Origin: Thraustochytrium sp. TN22
Lineage: Eukaryota > Sar > Bigyra > Thraustochytrida > Thraustochytriidae
Length of the DNA: 64,000 nt
NCBI GenBank assembly: GCA_013306675.1
Contig: JABLUY010000016.1
Location: forward strand, 62,001-126,000
Reading direction: 5' to 3'
In this document: positions 37,455 through 48,209 of the stretch, piece by piece
How positions within the stretch are numbered: position 1 is the stretch's first letter
Layout: each line of letters starts with the position of its first letter
Notes under the pieces: generated by a model
The model's database searches: none
The model's input: the letters and a program-made list of their open reading frames with translations, nothing else
What the model was told of the DNA's origin: nothing
Translations under genes and position numbers: made by a program

Positions 37455-39722
37455 TTAAAATGGTACCCTATCCCAATCCCATCGCCCTAGACGGAGTTTA
37501 ATCAGGATAGCCATATTATCCCTAGTAAATCGGCTCTCCTGCTTGCGCTCGACTGACCTGTTGCTATCATGATTCTAATCATTTTTGGAACTTTCAACTA
37601 CTGGGTTTGTATGGAAGCGTAAAGTGTTGGTCACTTCCGACTGGCCTGTGCGGATGCTGAGGCCAACTTGGGCTGCATCAAGGGCACGATGGACTCGTGC
37701 TGAGGCTGCTGCGAGAGGATCTTGAACTATGGCTTGATGGGGTGTCGGTGTAGCTGGCTTGGGCTACGTGGTCGTTCCTGCTCTGCGCTGTAGGGGTACC
37801 GGACGAGGCACTGGCGCTGCTCGAATCGACATGATCGAGGCAAATGGGCGAAGGTGTTCCGTTGACGTTTGTCTTGCGCTTCTTGAAGCCTTCGTGAGGC
37901 TCGACGCGCACGCGCGTGTGCCACTTGGAAAAGCAGGTTGTGCGTTCATTCTTTCTCATGAACACGTGCAGAGGCACACCGCAGATGGTGCAACGACGGT
38001 GCGTTTGCTTGCCGCAGATGACGCAGAGCCGCTTGGCGGGAATCCTCTTGTTGTTGGCGTTGAAGGATGCCTTTCCCGCTGCCTCTGAGTCATGTTGCAG
38101 TGCGGCATCGAGGCGGATGTCGCGGGCTTGGCCGTGGTTGAAGAACTTCTGCAACTCGGGGGTTCGCTTGCGCTTACCGGCGGTCACGAGGTCCCTCGCC
38201 GCTTCCCTGGTGAGCCCAGTGGGCTTGGGCATGCTTGGCTGCATGTTGAACTCCACCTGCGCCGTATCGAGCTGCCTGCTCCTGTAGACGTGACGGACCA
38301 TGTCGACAGTGAGGCGGAACGAGACAGTGCTGAGCGCTTCAGAGCGGTTCACCTTGTCGCGGAGGGCCTTTAGCCCGTCGCTGTCTTCGAGGTTGCTCTT
38401 CCTCGCAGCCTGTAAGTAGCGGTAGACCACGATGGCGTTGACAACGAGCTGCTTGTACGTGCGCAACGCGATGTTCTGGTCGCAGCTCAGATTCATGCAC
38501 TGCGTGTTGGTGATCTGCTCCACGTACTGTGTGCTTCCGTCGACGCCGCCCTTTGCGACGTTGTATAGCTCCTGCGGTAAGCACTTGATGACATGCACGG
38601 GCCGCATGGGCCCCTTCAGAGCGACAAGCTTGCGCATGGCGCGCCACAGCCGGAAGTGCGAGCTCAGCACCGCCCCCTCCTCCTCGCCGAAGATGGCAGG
38701 TGGCTTGGGCGGCGCACCCGCTGTCGATGCTCTGGTGCGCCCATGTCGTGAGCTTGTCCGCCCACGGTTTCAGAGCGCGCTCCATGGCGAGCCGGGCGTC
38801 CGGAGGCACTTCAACGAGGCAGGCGTACAAACACGAACTCGTGCTGGCAGCAACGTAGAGCACGTGATCGATTTGGAGGACCACAGCTTGGTGCAAGACT
38901 TGCGCGCGGTGCTCGGCAGGTATGGCCTTCCACCAAGTCTCGTCCCCCACGTGTTCATCTGGGTGCTCACGATACGTGCGTCTACCGCGCCTCCAGGCGC
39001 GACGCGCGTCTTGATCTCGACGCTGCATAGTACTGACGATGCGTCGCACTCCGCGCCTGGAAGCCGGACGCGAGCGACTCCATCCGGCGAGACTGCGAGC
39101 CCCGGAACGGTCTTGTGCTGAATGAGGCCGACCTCGAACATGCACTCGCACCACGCGTCGGTTCGTCGACCAACGCAAGTATGTCTTCGAAGTCTTGCTG
39201 CGCAGCGGCCTCAGCACGAGCATCCTCGTCGCCAAGCTCCTCTCCTTCTTCGTCTTCGTCCCCTGTGTCCCGCTTGTCCAGGGGCACGAACTCGCTGTCG
39301 CTGTCGCTGTCGCTGTCGTCCTCCACGCGGTGGTTAGGCCTCGCCGATGCCATGATGTCGCAGTGCGGGCCCGACTCCACGTCCAAGCGCTGCGGCAGGG
39401 GCGTGCGAGCTGAGAGCAGGCACAAGGCACCCGCCAGGGCCGCCTGCAGCCGCGCGCCGCAGCGCCTGCGGCTCCAGCGCGCTCCGCGACGAAGTCGCGC
39501 GCGAGCTCCCCCCAAAGCCGCTCTGGGCGAACTGCCGAGCTCATCTCATCCTAACCACCACGCCTTCGGCCAAAATGAATAGGGGGCAGGAGCCTTGGGT
39601 CGCTTCGAGTGGGCCTCTTCAAGCTCGGCCCCATCGCTGCGTTTTTGATCGAATGCGGAACTAACTTCGCCAGACTCTAGGCCACTTTTTTGGAGCAAAT
39701 CGGGAGTAAAGTACCCTCTTAA
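37455..39722 (-). mobile_element. DNA transposon bounded by TTAA, piggyBac-related, non-autonomous or dead
   Basis: The element is 2268 bases including both TTAA tetramers (37455-37458 and 39719-39722), the target duplication used by piggyBac and Kolobok transposons. Just inside, the ends are imperfect inverted repeats: AATGGTACCCTATCCC at the left and, on the other strand, GAGGGTACTTTACTCCC at the right. The interior encodes, on the minus strand, an acidic leader, a YqaJ-like nuclease and a piggyBac-type C-terminus, spread over several frames. I see no piggyBac DDE catalytic core, so either it was deleted or this family never carried it. Interior end regions (37459-37677 and 39356-39718) show no other genes. 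It sits in the duplicated flank of cytochrome c1. Confidence 0.75.
37678..39355 (-). pseudogene. Broken transposon gene: acidic leader, YqaJ-like nuclease, piggyBac-type C-terminus with zinc ribbon
   Basis: Read 5' to 3' on the minus strand, about 39355-39150 gives MASARPNHR then an Asp/Ser-rich acidic leader. A second frame (39141-~38985) gives EVGLIQHKTVPGLAVSPDGV and VEIKTRV, the PD...ExK signature of a YqaJ-type nuclease. A third frame (~38985-38715) continues it with HRAQVLHQAVVLQIDHVLYV, the helix and strand expected next in that fold. A fourth segment (38670-37678) has YNVAKGGVDGSTQ and LVVNAIVVYRY, the pattern of the piggyBac C-terminal region, then CVICGK, CTICG and CFSKWH, a zinc ribbon typical of piggyBac ends. 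At least three frame changes separate the pieces; introns could explain some but no good splice sites were seen. Confidence 0.6.
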
Positions 39723-39799
39723 TACGCTTTAGTGCCCCCTGTGCCGGGCGTCACCGAGGGACCCCCGCGTGGTAGGCGGATACGAGTAAGCATAGAGGT

Positions 39800-39931
39800 G
39801 TGATTGGGCTATCTTGTGGCCCTTGTGGTTAACGATGGCAAAGCAGAACCACTTGTACAAGCCGGTGATGCCCAGTGGTGGTGGCCATGATGACGAGGGC
39901 GGTGATCCACCCGAAGCCCTGGCGCTTGCGG
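39800..39931 (-). pseudogene. Partial duplicate of the cytochrome c1 3' end
   Basis: About 130 bases closely match the last coding bases of cytochrome c1 (39991-40109), in the same orientation: both contain GGCCCTTG...ATGGCAAAGC, CCAGTGATG-like, GAGGGCGGTGATCCAC and GAAGCCCTGGCGCTTGCGG segments. Small insertions and substitutions separate them and the frame is not kept. With the following 3'-flank repeat this makes a tandem duplication of the gene's end. It is non-functional as a c1 gene. Confidence 0.8.
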
Positions 39932-39983
39932 CACCGCACGGCACACGGAAGAATCAAGCAAGCATGCCTGGACCAAATCGGTT
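39925..39983. repeat. Copy 2 of the cytochrome c1 3'-flank repeat
   Basis: This lies immediately 3' of the c1 stop codon (39989-39991 on the minus strand) and so is the true 3' flank or UTR of that gene. It matches 37390-37447 with a few differences. Confidence 0.8.
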
Positions 39984-39988
39984 AGAAC

Positions 39989-41011
39989 TTAGTGTGTGTA
40001 CTCAATCTTGCGGCCCTTGAGGATGGCAAAGCGGAACCGCTTGTAGAAGCCAGTGATGGTGGCCATCATGATGAGGGCGGTGATCCACTTGAAGCCCTGG
40101 CGCTTGCGGTCCTCCATCTCGGGCTCGGCAGCCCAGGCAAGGAAGGTGGTAACATCGTGGGCCATCTGGGTCTCGGTGGACGGGGTGCCGTCCTCGTACT
40201 CCACACCGCCATCCTCGAGCTGCTTGGGCATGCCGATGGCGCCGCCCGGGAAGTACGGGTTGTAGTAGAGGCCGTCGCGCAGGGTGATGCCCTCCGGGGC
40301 GTCACGGTAGCCGGTGAGGAGGCTGAAGACATAGTCAGCGCCGCCGTGGCGGGCCTTGATCATGAGGGACAGATCGGGCGGGTAGGCGCCGGCGTTGGCC
40401 ATGCGGCCCTCCTCCTCGTTCTTGTATGGCGAGGGGAAGTAGTCCGAGGGCTTGCCGGGGCGCTCGAACATCTCACCGGTGTCGTCGGGGCCGTCCTCAA
40501 CGTCGAGCTCGGCGGTCATGTTCTTGACCTCCTGCTCGCTGAAGGCCACGTCAATGAGCGTGCGGAACGCCACGAGCTCCATGCTGTGGCAGGCGGCGCA
40601 GACCTGCGTGTACACCTGGTGGCCACGGCGGATCGCCTTGTGATCAAAGGCTGACAAGGGGCCGTTGAAGTGCCAGTCGTGGTGGGGCGGGTCTGTGGGT
40701 GCGGAAAAAAGGAGCTACGCGTTAGCTTCTGTGTGTTTGTGTGTGTTTGCCCTCCCGCTGGGTCTGCCCTGCACATGGTTGTGGTGATGTTCTCGCGTGT
40801 GTGCGCGGCATCAACAAAACGTACGGAGCACCTCGTCATCGGCGAGCACCATGGTGCCAACGGCGGTGGTGCCAGCGGCGAGGACGGCGGCCGCGCGGGC
40901 GGCGCCGTTGGCCCACGAGGACCGCGCCGAGGTGGCCACGGTGCGCTGCGCCGCGGCCGCGACCGGCGCCACGGCGCTGCGGCGCACCACGTGGTTGCCC
41001 ATGCGGAACAT
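39989..41011 (-). CDS. Cytochrome c1, haem protein of mitochondrial complex III (two exons, 296 aa)
   Basis: This subunit of the mitochondrial bc1 complex carries electrons from the Rieske protein to cytochrome c. Exon 1 is 41011-40825 and exon 2 is 40692-39989; the phase-1 intron has a strong donor (GTACGT) and a CCCACAG acceptor. Joining them gives VLHPPHHDW, as expected in the family. Residues 1-~55 are rich in Arg/Ala/Ser, fitting a mitochondrial targeting and bipartite signal. The haem motif CAACH is at 94-98, with the axial Met in GAIGMP at about 217, and a C-terminal membrane helix (WITALIMMATITGFY) is followed by a basic tail. The intact CxxCH excludes the Euglenozoan variant (AxxCH). 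The 3' end has been partly duplicated downstream. Confidence 0.95.
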
Positions 41012-42222
41012 TTTAGCAAGCTAGCGCGAGCTACGGGACGGGCGTGCTGTGAGGTTCGAGCGTGTGAGCGTCAGTCTCCGAAGTTCTCTCAATGGGTGCA
41101 GTAATGGCTGCAGCGCAGAGCCCCGCACGGCACGTCAAGTGGATCGATCTTGGTTCAAGACTCGTGTATCCGGCGAGATCCTGTGGCGAGTGCGTGGGCA
41201 AAGGCGCGGGCAAAGGCGAGAGCGCAGGCATAGGCGTACGCCTACGCCTTTGCGCATGCGCACGCGCACGCGCAGCGGCCGAGCACACGGCTGTGCACGG
41301 CCTCGGCCGCTCAGCCGCCCGCGCTCGTCCGTGCATGCACGTGGCGGCGAGCCGCCCACGCACGGCCCGCCTCGCGCGGTGCAGGTGCGGGCCACGGCGA
41401 GGGTCGGCCCGCTCGTGGCTTCCCCTCGCCCCCCGCGCCGCGACCGTCGGCCGCGCGGGCGGCCTCGCACGACCGTCCGTGGGCGGCCGCCCTCGCTCCC
41501 TCCCTCCATTGCCTCCATGGCCCCGCTCCCGGCGCCTCCTCCCGTCTCTCCAGAGCCCGCGCGGGCGCGGCGGCGGCGCACGTACCTTGGCTGCGCGCGG
41601 CGGCGGCCGAGGGTCTTTGATGGCTGCGCGGCGCGCGGCAGGCAGGCGCGAGAGCAGGCAGCCCCGCGCCGCACCCAGCAGCGGGAACCCCGACCGGACC
41701 CCGACCGGGTCCTGCCCAGCAGCAGCAGCCACGGCGCGGCATTGCGGCGCGGCATTGCGGCGCGGCGCGGCACGGCGGCCAGGGCCCGGCCCGGAGGGAG
41801 GGAGCGAAAGGGGCAGCCGCCGGCGAGGCGAGAGCAGCCTCGCGTCGGTTAGAACGAACTTGTGAAGGACTCATCATGACTCATCTCGAGTCATCTGCGT
41901 CACATGTCAAGGCAGCATGGCAGGCTCGCAGAGGGAGGGAGGGGAATCTTTTTACGAAGTTTGCCCATGCCTAGCGACCTACTTAGAGGCCTGGGCTCGG
42001 AGGGCTCGCCTCGAGAAGGAACTTGAAGGACGAACAAACTTGAAGGACCCATCTCTGAGTCATCTGAGTCACATGTCAAGTCAGCGTGGCAGGCTTGCAG
42101 AGGGAGGGGAATCTTTTTACGAAGCTTGCCCATGCCTAACTGTAAGTTAGGCCTGGGCTCGGAGGGCTGGCTCGCCTCGCCGAAGGTCCCTTTCGGCCGC
42201 CCGGGCTTGGTCGCGGTCGCGG
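41012..42222. other. Spacer between cytochrome c1 and urease
   Basis: It holds the c1 promoter side (both neighbours are on the minus strand) and the 3' flank of urease. No gene recognised. The left part contains GGCGAGAGCGCAGGCATAGG-type short repeats at about 41200-41250; the right part is a 178-bp tandem duplication. Confidence 0.5.
41864..42187. repeat. 178-bp tandem duplication 3' of urease
   Basis: There are two copies, starting at 41864 and 42042, each beginning GAAGGAC(T/C)CATC and containing GGCAGGCT-GCAGAGGGAGG, GAATCTTTTTACGAAG, TTGCCCATGCCTA and GGCCTGGGCTCGGAGGGCT. They differ by short indels. The second copy ends about 35 bases from the urease stop codon, so the unit may be part of the urease 3' UTR. 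Confidence 0.85.
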
Positions 42223-44844
42223 TCAAAAGAGCATGTAGCTCTGGGCGAGGGAAAGCTTGTCGGCAGGCTCGCAGGTGAGCGTCTCGCCGTCGACGGAGAC
42301 GTGGTACTTCTCCGGGTCGACCTTGAGCTGGGGGGTGGCGTCGTTGAGCTTCATGTGGGACTTGTCGATGTTGCGGCAGTTCTTGACGGGGACGGCCGTC
42401 TTGGAGATGGCGTACTTCTTGGCGACGTCCTTGGCGGCGGCGGCCTTGGAGACGAAGACGACGGCGCGGTCGCCAACGGCCTTGCCGAAGGCGCCGAACA
42501 TGGGGCGCATGAGGACGGGCTCGCAGGTGGGGATGGAGGCGTTGGCGTCGCCCATCTGGCAGGCGGCGATGACGCCGCCCTTGATGACGAGGTCGGGCTT
42601 GATGCCGAAGAAGGCGGGCTTCCAGAGGCAGAGGTCGGCCATCTTGCCGACCTCGACGCTGCCGACGAAGTGGCCAAAGCCGTGGGAGATGGCCGGGTTG
42701 ATGGTGTACTTGGCGATGTAGCGCTTGACGCGGAAGTTGTCGTTGTCGGCGTCCTTGTCCTCGGAGAGGGCGCCGCGCTGCTTCTTCATCTTGTCGGCGG
42801 TCTGCCAGGTGCGCGTGATGACCTCGCCCTGGCGGCCCATGGCCTGGGAGTCGGAGGACATGGTGGAGATGGCGCCCATGTCGTGGAGGATGTCCTCAGC
42901 GGCAATGGTCTCGGCGCGGATGCGCGACTCGGCGAAGGCGACGTCGTTGCGCGAGTTCTTGTTGAGATGGTGGCAGATCATGAGCATGTCGACGTGCTCA
43001 TCGACGGTGTTCTTGGTGAAGGGGCGCGTCGGGTTGGTGGAGGACGGCAGCGCATACTTGTTGCCGCAGACGGTGATGATGTCCGGCGCGTGGCCACCGC
43101 CGGCGCCCTCGACGTGAAAGTACGCGAGCGGGCGCTCGCCCTGCGCCCGCACGGTGTCGTCGCAGGAGCCGGACTCGTTGCACGTGTCGGTGTGCACGCA
43201 GACCGAGACATCGGCGTCCTCCAGCGCGGTGAGTGCCGCGTCAATGGCGGCCGGCGTCGTGCCCCAGTCCTCGTGCAGCTTGAAGCCGATGGCGCCAGCG
43301 TCCAGGACGGCCTGCAGGCCGTCCGGCTTGGACGTGTTGCCCTTGCCATAAAAGCCAAAGTTGAGTGCCAGGCCGTCCGTGGCCTTGATCATCATCTCCA
43401 CCGAGTCGGGTGCCGGCGTGCACGTGGTGGCCTTGGTGCCGGTGGCCGGGCCGGTGCCGCCGCCAATGAGCGTGGTGAGCCCGCTCATGAGGGCGTCCTC
43501 GGCAAGCTGCGGGCAAATGTAGTGCACGTGCGGGTCGATGCCGCCGGCCGTGAGGATGAGGCCCTCGGCGGCGATGGCCTCGGTGTGCAGGCCCACCGTC
43601 ATGCCGGGCGTGACGCCCTCCATGGTGTCCGGGTTGCCGGACTTGCCGATGGCGCAAATCTGCGTGCCGCGGATGCCCACGTCGGCCTTGTAGATGCCGG
43701 TGTAGTCGATGATGAGCGCGTTCGTGATGACGGCGTCCAGCACGGAGCCCTCCGGCTGCGGGCCCACGGCCATGCCCATGCCCTCGCGCAGCACCTTGCC
43801 GCCGCCGAAGACGGCCTCGTCGCCGTACGAGGTGAAGTCCTTCTCCACCTCGATCCACAGGTCCGTGTTGCCCAGGCGTACCTTGTCGCCCGTCGTCGGG
43901 CCGTACATGCTCGCGTACATGGCGCGCGAGACCAGCGTGCGCCCGTCGTCCTCGGCCTTGGCCGCGGCGCTCTCGGCCTTGGCACCGCCGCGCGTCTTGC
44001 GCTTCTTGGCAGCCGGCTCCTCTGCCGCCGGCGCCGCCGCCTCCGCGCCCGAGGCGCCCGAGGCGGCCGCCTCCTTGTGCGCGAAGCCCTGCTCCGCCAC
44101 GCGCTTGGCCACGCGCTCGCGCGCCGCCGCCAGCGCGTCCCCCTTGGTGTCGCCGTCGATCAGGTTGTTGCCGCCAAAGACGCGCTGCTCGCCGCCGATG
44201 CGGCACAGCCGCACCGTTTGCGCCTCGCCCGGCTCGAAGCGCACTGCCGTGCCGCTCAGAATGTCGAGCCGGAAGCCCACCGCCTTGACGCGGTCGAACT
44301 CCAGCTGGCGGTTCGTCTCCGAGAAGTGGTAGTGCGAGCCCACCTGGATGGGCCGGTCGCCCAGGTTCTTCACCTCCAGCGTCAGCTTCTCGCGGCCCGC
44401 ATTGATCTCCAGGTCCTCCTCGGACCCGGGCTTGACCTCGCCCGGCTTGTCCGAGGTGTCCTTGCGCTTGCCCTTGAACGCCTTGAGCTCCGGCGCCTTG
44501 TACGGCGACCCGTGGAAGGCCAGCGCCATGTTGCCGTCCAGCTGCACGATCGGCTTGTCCACCGTCACCAACTTGGTGCCGTCCGGGAAGGTCGCCTCCA
44601 CCTGCACCATGCCGATCATGTGCTCCACGCCGGGCGCCACCTGCCGCCGCCCCAGGATCTTACGTCCCTCGTCCATGAGCTCGGCCACCGACTTGCCGTC
44701 GCGCGCGAACTCCGCCACCTGCATTGCGATCAGCGCCACTGCCTCGGGGTGGTTGAGCAGCGTACCCCTCGCCAGCCTGCTCTGCGCCAGGCTGCCGGCC
44801 TGCCGCAGCACCAGCTTGCCCTGCTCGCGCGGGTTGAGCATCAT
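42223..44844 (-). CDS. Urease, fused gamma-beta-alpha chain (873 aa)
   Basis: Urease hydrolyses urea to ammonia and carbamate in the cytosol with a two-nickel centre. The single chain has the plant/algal order: gamma at ~1-105 ([32 protein letters not shown]), beta at ~130-260 ([11 protein letters not shown]), a Lys/Ala-rich linker (~262-300), and alpha from ~305. Nickel and active-site residues are all present: H439 and H441 (DPHVH), the lysine that is carbamylated, K522 (GFKLHEDWG), H551 ([12 protein letters not shown]), H625/H626 (MICHHLN) and D665 (SSDSQAMGR). The end, LAQSYMLF, is the usual urease terminus. The length fits eukaryotic ureases (about 840) plus the linker. The start is an ATG pair at 44844. 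The accessory nickel-loading genes are not in this window. It is divergent from the gene at 45921 across 1.1 kb. Confidence 0.97.
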   Translation of the reverse strand: MMLNPREQGKLVLRQAGSLAQSRLARGTLLNHPEAVALIAMQVAEFARDGKSVAELMDEGRKILGRRQVAPGVEHMIGMVQVEATFPDGTKLVTVDKPIVQLDGNMALAFHGSPYKAPELKAFKGKRKDTSDKPGEVKPGSEEDLEINAGREKLTLEVKNLGDRPIQVGSHYHFSETNRQLEFDRVKAVGFRLDILSGTAVRFEPGEAQTVRLCRIGGEQRVFGGNNLIDGDTKGDALAAARERVAKRVAEQGFAHKEAAASGASGAEAAAPAAEEPAAKKRKTRGGAKAESAAAKAEDDGRTLVSRAMYASMYGPTTGDKVRLGNTDLWIEVEKDFTSYGDEAVFGGGKVLREGMGMAVGPQPEGSVLDAVITNALIIDYTGIYKADVGIRGTQICAIGKSGNPDTMEGVTPGMTVGLHTEAIAAEGLILTAGGIDPHVHYICPQLAEDALMSGLTTLIGGGTGPATGTKATTCTPAPDSVEMMIKATDGLALNFGFYGKGNTSKPDGLQAVLDAGAIGFKLHEDWGTTPAAIDAALTALEDADVSVCVHTDTCNESGSCDDTVRAQGERPLAYFHVEGAGGGHAPDIITVCGNKYALPSSTNPTRPFTKNTVDEHVDMLMICHHLNKNSRNDVAFAESRIRAETIAAEDILHDMGAISTMSSDSQAMGRQGEVITRTWQTADKMKKQRGALSEDKDADNDNFRVKRYIAKYTINPAISHGFGHFVGSVEVGKMADLCLWKPAFFGIKPDLVIKGGVIAACQMGDANASIPTCEPVLMRPMFGAFGKAVGDRAVVFVSKAAAAKDVAKKYAISKTAVPVKNCRNIDKSHMKLNDATPQLKVDPEKYHVSVDGETLTCEPADKLSLAQSYMLF

Positions 44845-45920
44845 CGTGCTCGCCTCGCCGCGCTTCTCGCGCTCGCCTCACGCGCGCCTCGCGCTCGCCG
44901 CGCCGCGCTCGCGACCTGCTCTTCCGCTCGCTGCGCGCTCAAGCAAGCAGCCAAGCACCCTGGCCTCTGGCGGCGTCCGGGCGACCTGGCGGCTCGGATC
45001 TTGATTTGGTTGCGCAGCCAGCCTCCTGCTCGTTCAGTTACTATCTTCCGAGTCCTCGTCCTCTCTCTCACAGGCTGCAACCAGCAGCCAGGCGCGACTG
45101 TCAAGCCATGCCATAGCAGCTGGTAACTAAGGCTAAGGAGTCATGGCACTGTCAAGCACCTGCCATCCTAACCAGGGCACGGACGGGCGGAACATCATCA
45201 TCATCACCCTCCACTTCTTGCCTCGCATCCCCCCCGCAGAACGCACCTCCTTGCTGCCAGCCAAGGCTGCAGTGCGCCTCGCTCCGCACTCGCTGTCACC
45301 ATCCGAGTTGCGAGCTGGCTCCGCTCCGCTACGCTCCGGGCGGCGCCGACGCCCTCCACCACCTCGGCGGCCCCCGCCGAGCCGCCGCAGACCGCCGCGC
45401 CGCGCTCGTACTCCCTCCCCGGACACGGCGCGGGACGCGCGGCCGCCGTCCCGGCGGACCCGTGCAGGGGTCGGCCGTTTTACGAGCGCGGATTGACTGG
45501 GAGCATGAGGACAGCCCGCCTCGGAGCGCGGCGGCGCGGCGCGCGCGGCGGGCAGAGCGCGGGCGCGGCGGCCGACGGGCGGCGGCGCGGCGGGGGGCGG
45601 CGACGCGAGCCGGCCGGTCCGGTCCGCGCCGCGCCGGCCTGGGCCCGCGGACGGGCGGCTGGCGGGCGGCGGCGGCCTGCCCTGGTGTGGCGGAACCCGG
45701 GCATCGAGACCGCCGAGCAGGGCGAGCTCGCGAGGCGAGGCGACGCGGGGCGAGGCGACGCGAGGCGAGGCGGGGCGAGCGGGGCGAGGCGAGCAGGGCG
45801 AGGACGCAGGCGCCGAGGCCGGCCTGGTCGGGCTGGCCTCGTTCAGGTTGAAGGAAAAGGACAGCAGGGACGCGTCCGGGTCCTGGTCCTGACGGTTGCA
45901 CGAGCTAGCTGGCGGGGAGG
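44845..45920. other. Divergent spacer, probable promoters of urease and the SAP/WW gene
   Basis: The 1.1 kb contain no gene I can recognise. Both flanking genes point away from it, so it should hold two promoters. The right half is a dense (GGCGA/GCGAGG)-type run at about 45725-45800. Confidence 0.5.
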
Positions 45921-47902
45921 ATGACGTCGAGTGCGGCGCCGCTCAACCTGAACACGCTGAGCAGGCGCGAGCTGCAACACCTGGCCAAGAAGGAGGGCAT
46001 CCGCGCGAACCAGAAGAACGCAGAGCTCATTGAGCAGCTGACCAAGGCGCGCGATGCGGAAAACGATGGCAATGATGCCAACGTGCTGGCGGAGCAGGTG
46101 TCAAAGATGAGCCTGCAGGGCCGCGAGGCCGGCGGCAGCGGCCCTGTGGCCACCCCGGCCGGCAAGAAGCCGCGCTCGCGCTACGAGAGCCCGCTTGCCA
46201 CGCTCATGCGGCGTGCCTCGGGCGGGTCCTTCTTGCGCACGCCCAGCACGCGCGTCCCGAGCCGTCGCGCCGGCAACTCGCCCTCTGACGCTGCGAGCGC
46301 CACCTCGGCCTCACCCAACTCTGCGGACGGCTCGCCGTCCCGCACGGAGACCAAGAGCCCCGAGCACAGCAGCGGCATCCCGGCCGCGCCGGTCCCGACC
46401 GCCACGACTGCACGGGCGCCCACTTCGCTGCGCACCGTTAGTAAGATTCCGTCGCCCGCTGCGATTCCGTCGTCCGCAGCGACCGCAACCACGACGACGA
46501 CCGTGCTCGCGGCCGCCGACCCAGCCGGACCCACCCTGGCCGCCCGTCCTGACCCGCTCAAGTCAGCCTTTGAGGCGTCGGCGCGCGCCACTGAGGCACG
46601 CTTTGCGGCGGACCGCTTCGCGGCCCTGCGCGCGAGCGCGGACGAGAGCGCCGTGGCCAACGACAAAGAGGAACGGCGGTCGCCGCTTGCGGCGCGCTCG
46701 CGCAAGACGGCCTGTCCGGCCGAGCTCTCGGCCAGTCTCGCGTCGCGCAAATCTCTAGAACGCGCCGTAGCCGCATCGCACAGCACGCAGGCCGGCCCGT
46801 CCGGCCCGGAGAAGATCTGGGTCGCGGGCGGCACCGCCGCGGCGGAGGAGACACCCGCGCAAATCGTGGACGAGCGCGTCCGCATCGCCATCGCCGCCAT
46901 TGAGGCGCTCGCGCCCGGCGAGCGTGGCGCCAGCTTCGACCAGATCTGCGCCCACATCAAGAAGACGCCCTCGCCCTACTATGACAAGGGCTCCACCGCC
47001 GTGCAGCTGCACCGCGCGCTGCGCGTCGCCGTCGAGGAGAACTCGCTGCTGAGCCAGACAAGCCCCTCCGGCGAGGTGCGCTTTGTGCTGCCGCGCTCCA
47101 GCACCGCCACTCTTGCCGGTACGGCAGCTGCTGCTGCCGCCGCCACTACGACCACCACCGCTACCACCAAGACCAAGGCGCCCGCCTCCTCCTCCGTCTT
47201 TGCGGACTCGGCAGCGGCGCGGGGTGAGGCCTTTGCGCGCCGCATTAGCGCTGTATCCTCGGTGATGGACGACGACCTCCCCGAGCCGCCGGCCGCACCT
47301 TCGCTGCCGCTTCCGCTCAGGGGGCTCGCCAAGGACGACACGGGCCTTCGCTCCCACGCGGCCGCCACCTCTCTGGCGGCCGCTGCCAAGGCGCGTCGCC
47401 AGACGCTCTCCGCCTTCCCGAGCTCTTCCACATCCTCTTCGTCTTCTTCTTCTTCTTCTTCTTCCTCCTCCTCCTCCTCCTCGGCCGCCGCCGTTGCCGC
47501 CGCCCCGCTAAGCTTTTTGCCGTCGTCGTCCCGACAGCCCTCCGTCGCAGCGAGACCCTCGTCCAAGCCCGCCGCGGCGGCCGCTGACCCGGCCGCCGTG
47601 GCGGACCGGGTCCGGGCTGCCGTCAAGCGTGAGCGCCTGCGGCGGAACCGGCTCCGCCAGCAGCTGCGGCGCGACCAACTCGAGGGCAAGCTGTCCGAGG
47701 CCTCTGCGGCCGCGGCCGCCGCGGCCGAGAGCTTAGAGCCGCTCCGCTTCGAGTGCGCGCGGTGTCGCGGCGACCTGTCGCCGGAGGCGGTAAGCAGCTC
47801 GCGCCGGCCCGCCACGCAGCCCGAGGACGACGACGACGACGACGACCTCGACGATGACGATGATGAGGAGGTCGTCTTGCACGATGAGGACCTGCAGGGC
47901 CT

Positions 47903-47934
<32 letters not shown>

Positions 47935-48209
47935 TGGACCCGGCCGACTCGAGCCGTGACTCGGCCCGTGCCGGCCCGCTCGCGACCGTCGTCGCGGAGG
48001 ACCCCCGGGCCTTTCAGACGCCCGCGCCCAAGGCCGCTCGCAAGCCGGCGCAGCAGGCCTCGCCGCTCGGCGACGACCCTGTCGAGCTCATGAAGATGAT
48101 CGGCCCCGAGGACAAGGACTGGGAGCTGCGCGAGTCGCGCAGCAAGCCCGGCCGCTACTACTTCTACAACCGCGTTACGCACAAGACCAAGTGGAAGCTC
48201 GCCGATTGA
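45921..48209 (+). CDS. Nuclear-type protein with SAP motif, winged helix and C-terminal WW domain (762 aa)
   Basis: This is probably a DNA- or chromatin-associated protein. The ATG at 45921 is followed by a SAP motif (~8-42: LNTLSRRELQHLAKKEGIRA...), which in other proteins binds AT-rich DNA. Residues ~312-388 fit a linker-histone-like winged helix (VRIAIAAIEAL, ...GASFDQICAHIKK, ...LHRALRVAVEENSLL, ...GEVRFVLP). Poly-Ala, poly-Thr and poly-Ser runs lie between domains. An acidic tract at ~634-675 (Asp runs and an alternating Ala-Asp stretch) comes before a WW domain at ~731-760 (DWELRESRS, GRYYFYNRVTHKTKW), which would bind proline-rich partners. The final residues LAD follow the second Trp directly, so the WW domain closes the protein. 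I do not know a named orthologue with this combination. Confidence 0.82.

Noticed and set aside
42301-45126. Long open frame on the plus strand opposite urease
   Set aside because: It is the antisense shadow of a highly conserved gene in GC-rich codons. The translation is Val/Gly/Ala/Asp-rich without recognisable domains.
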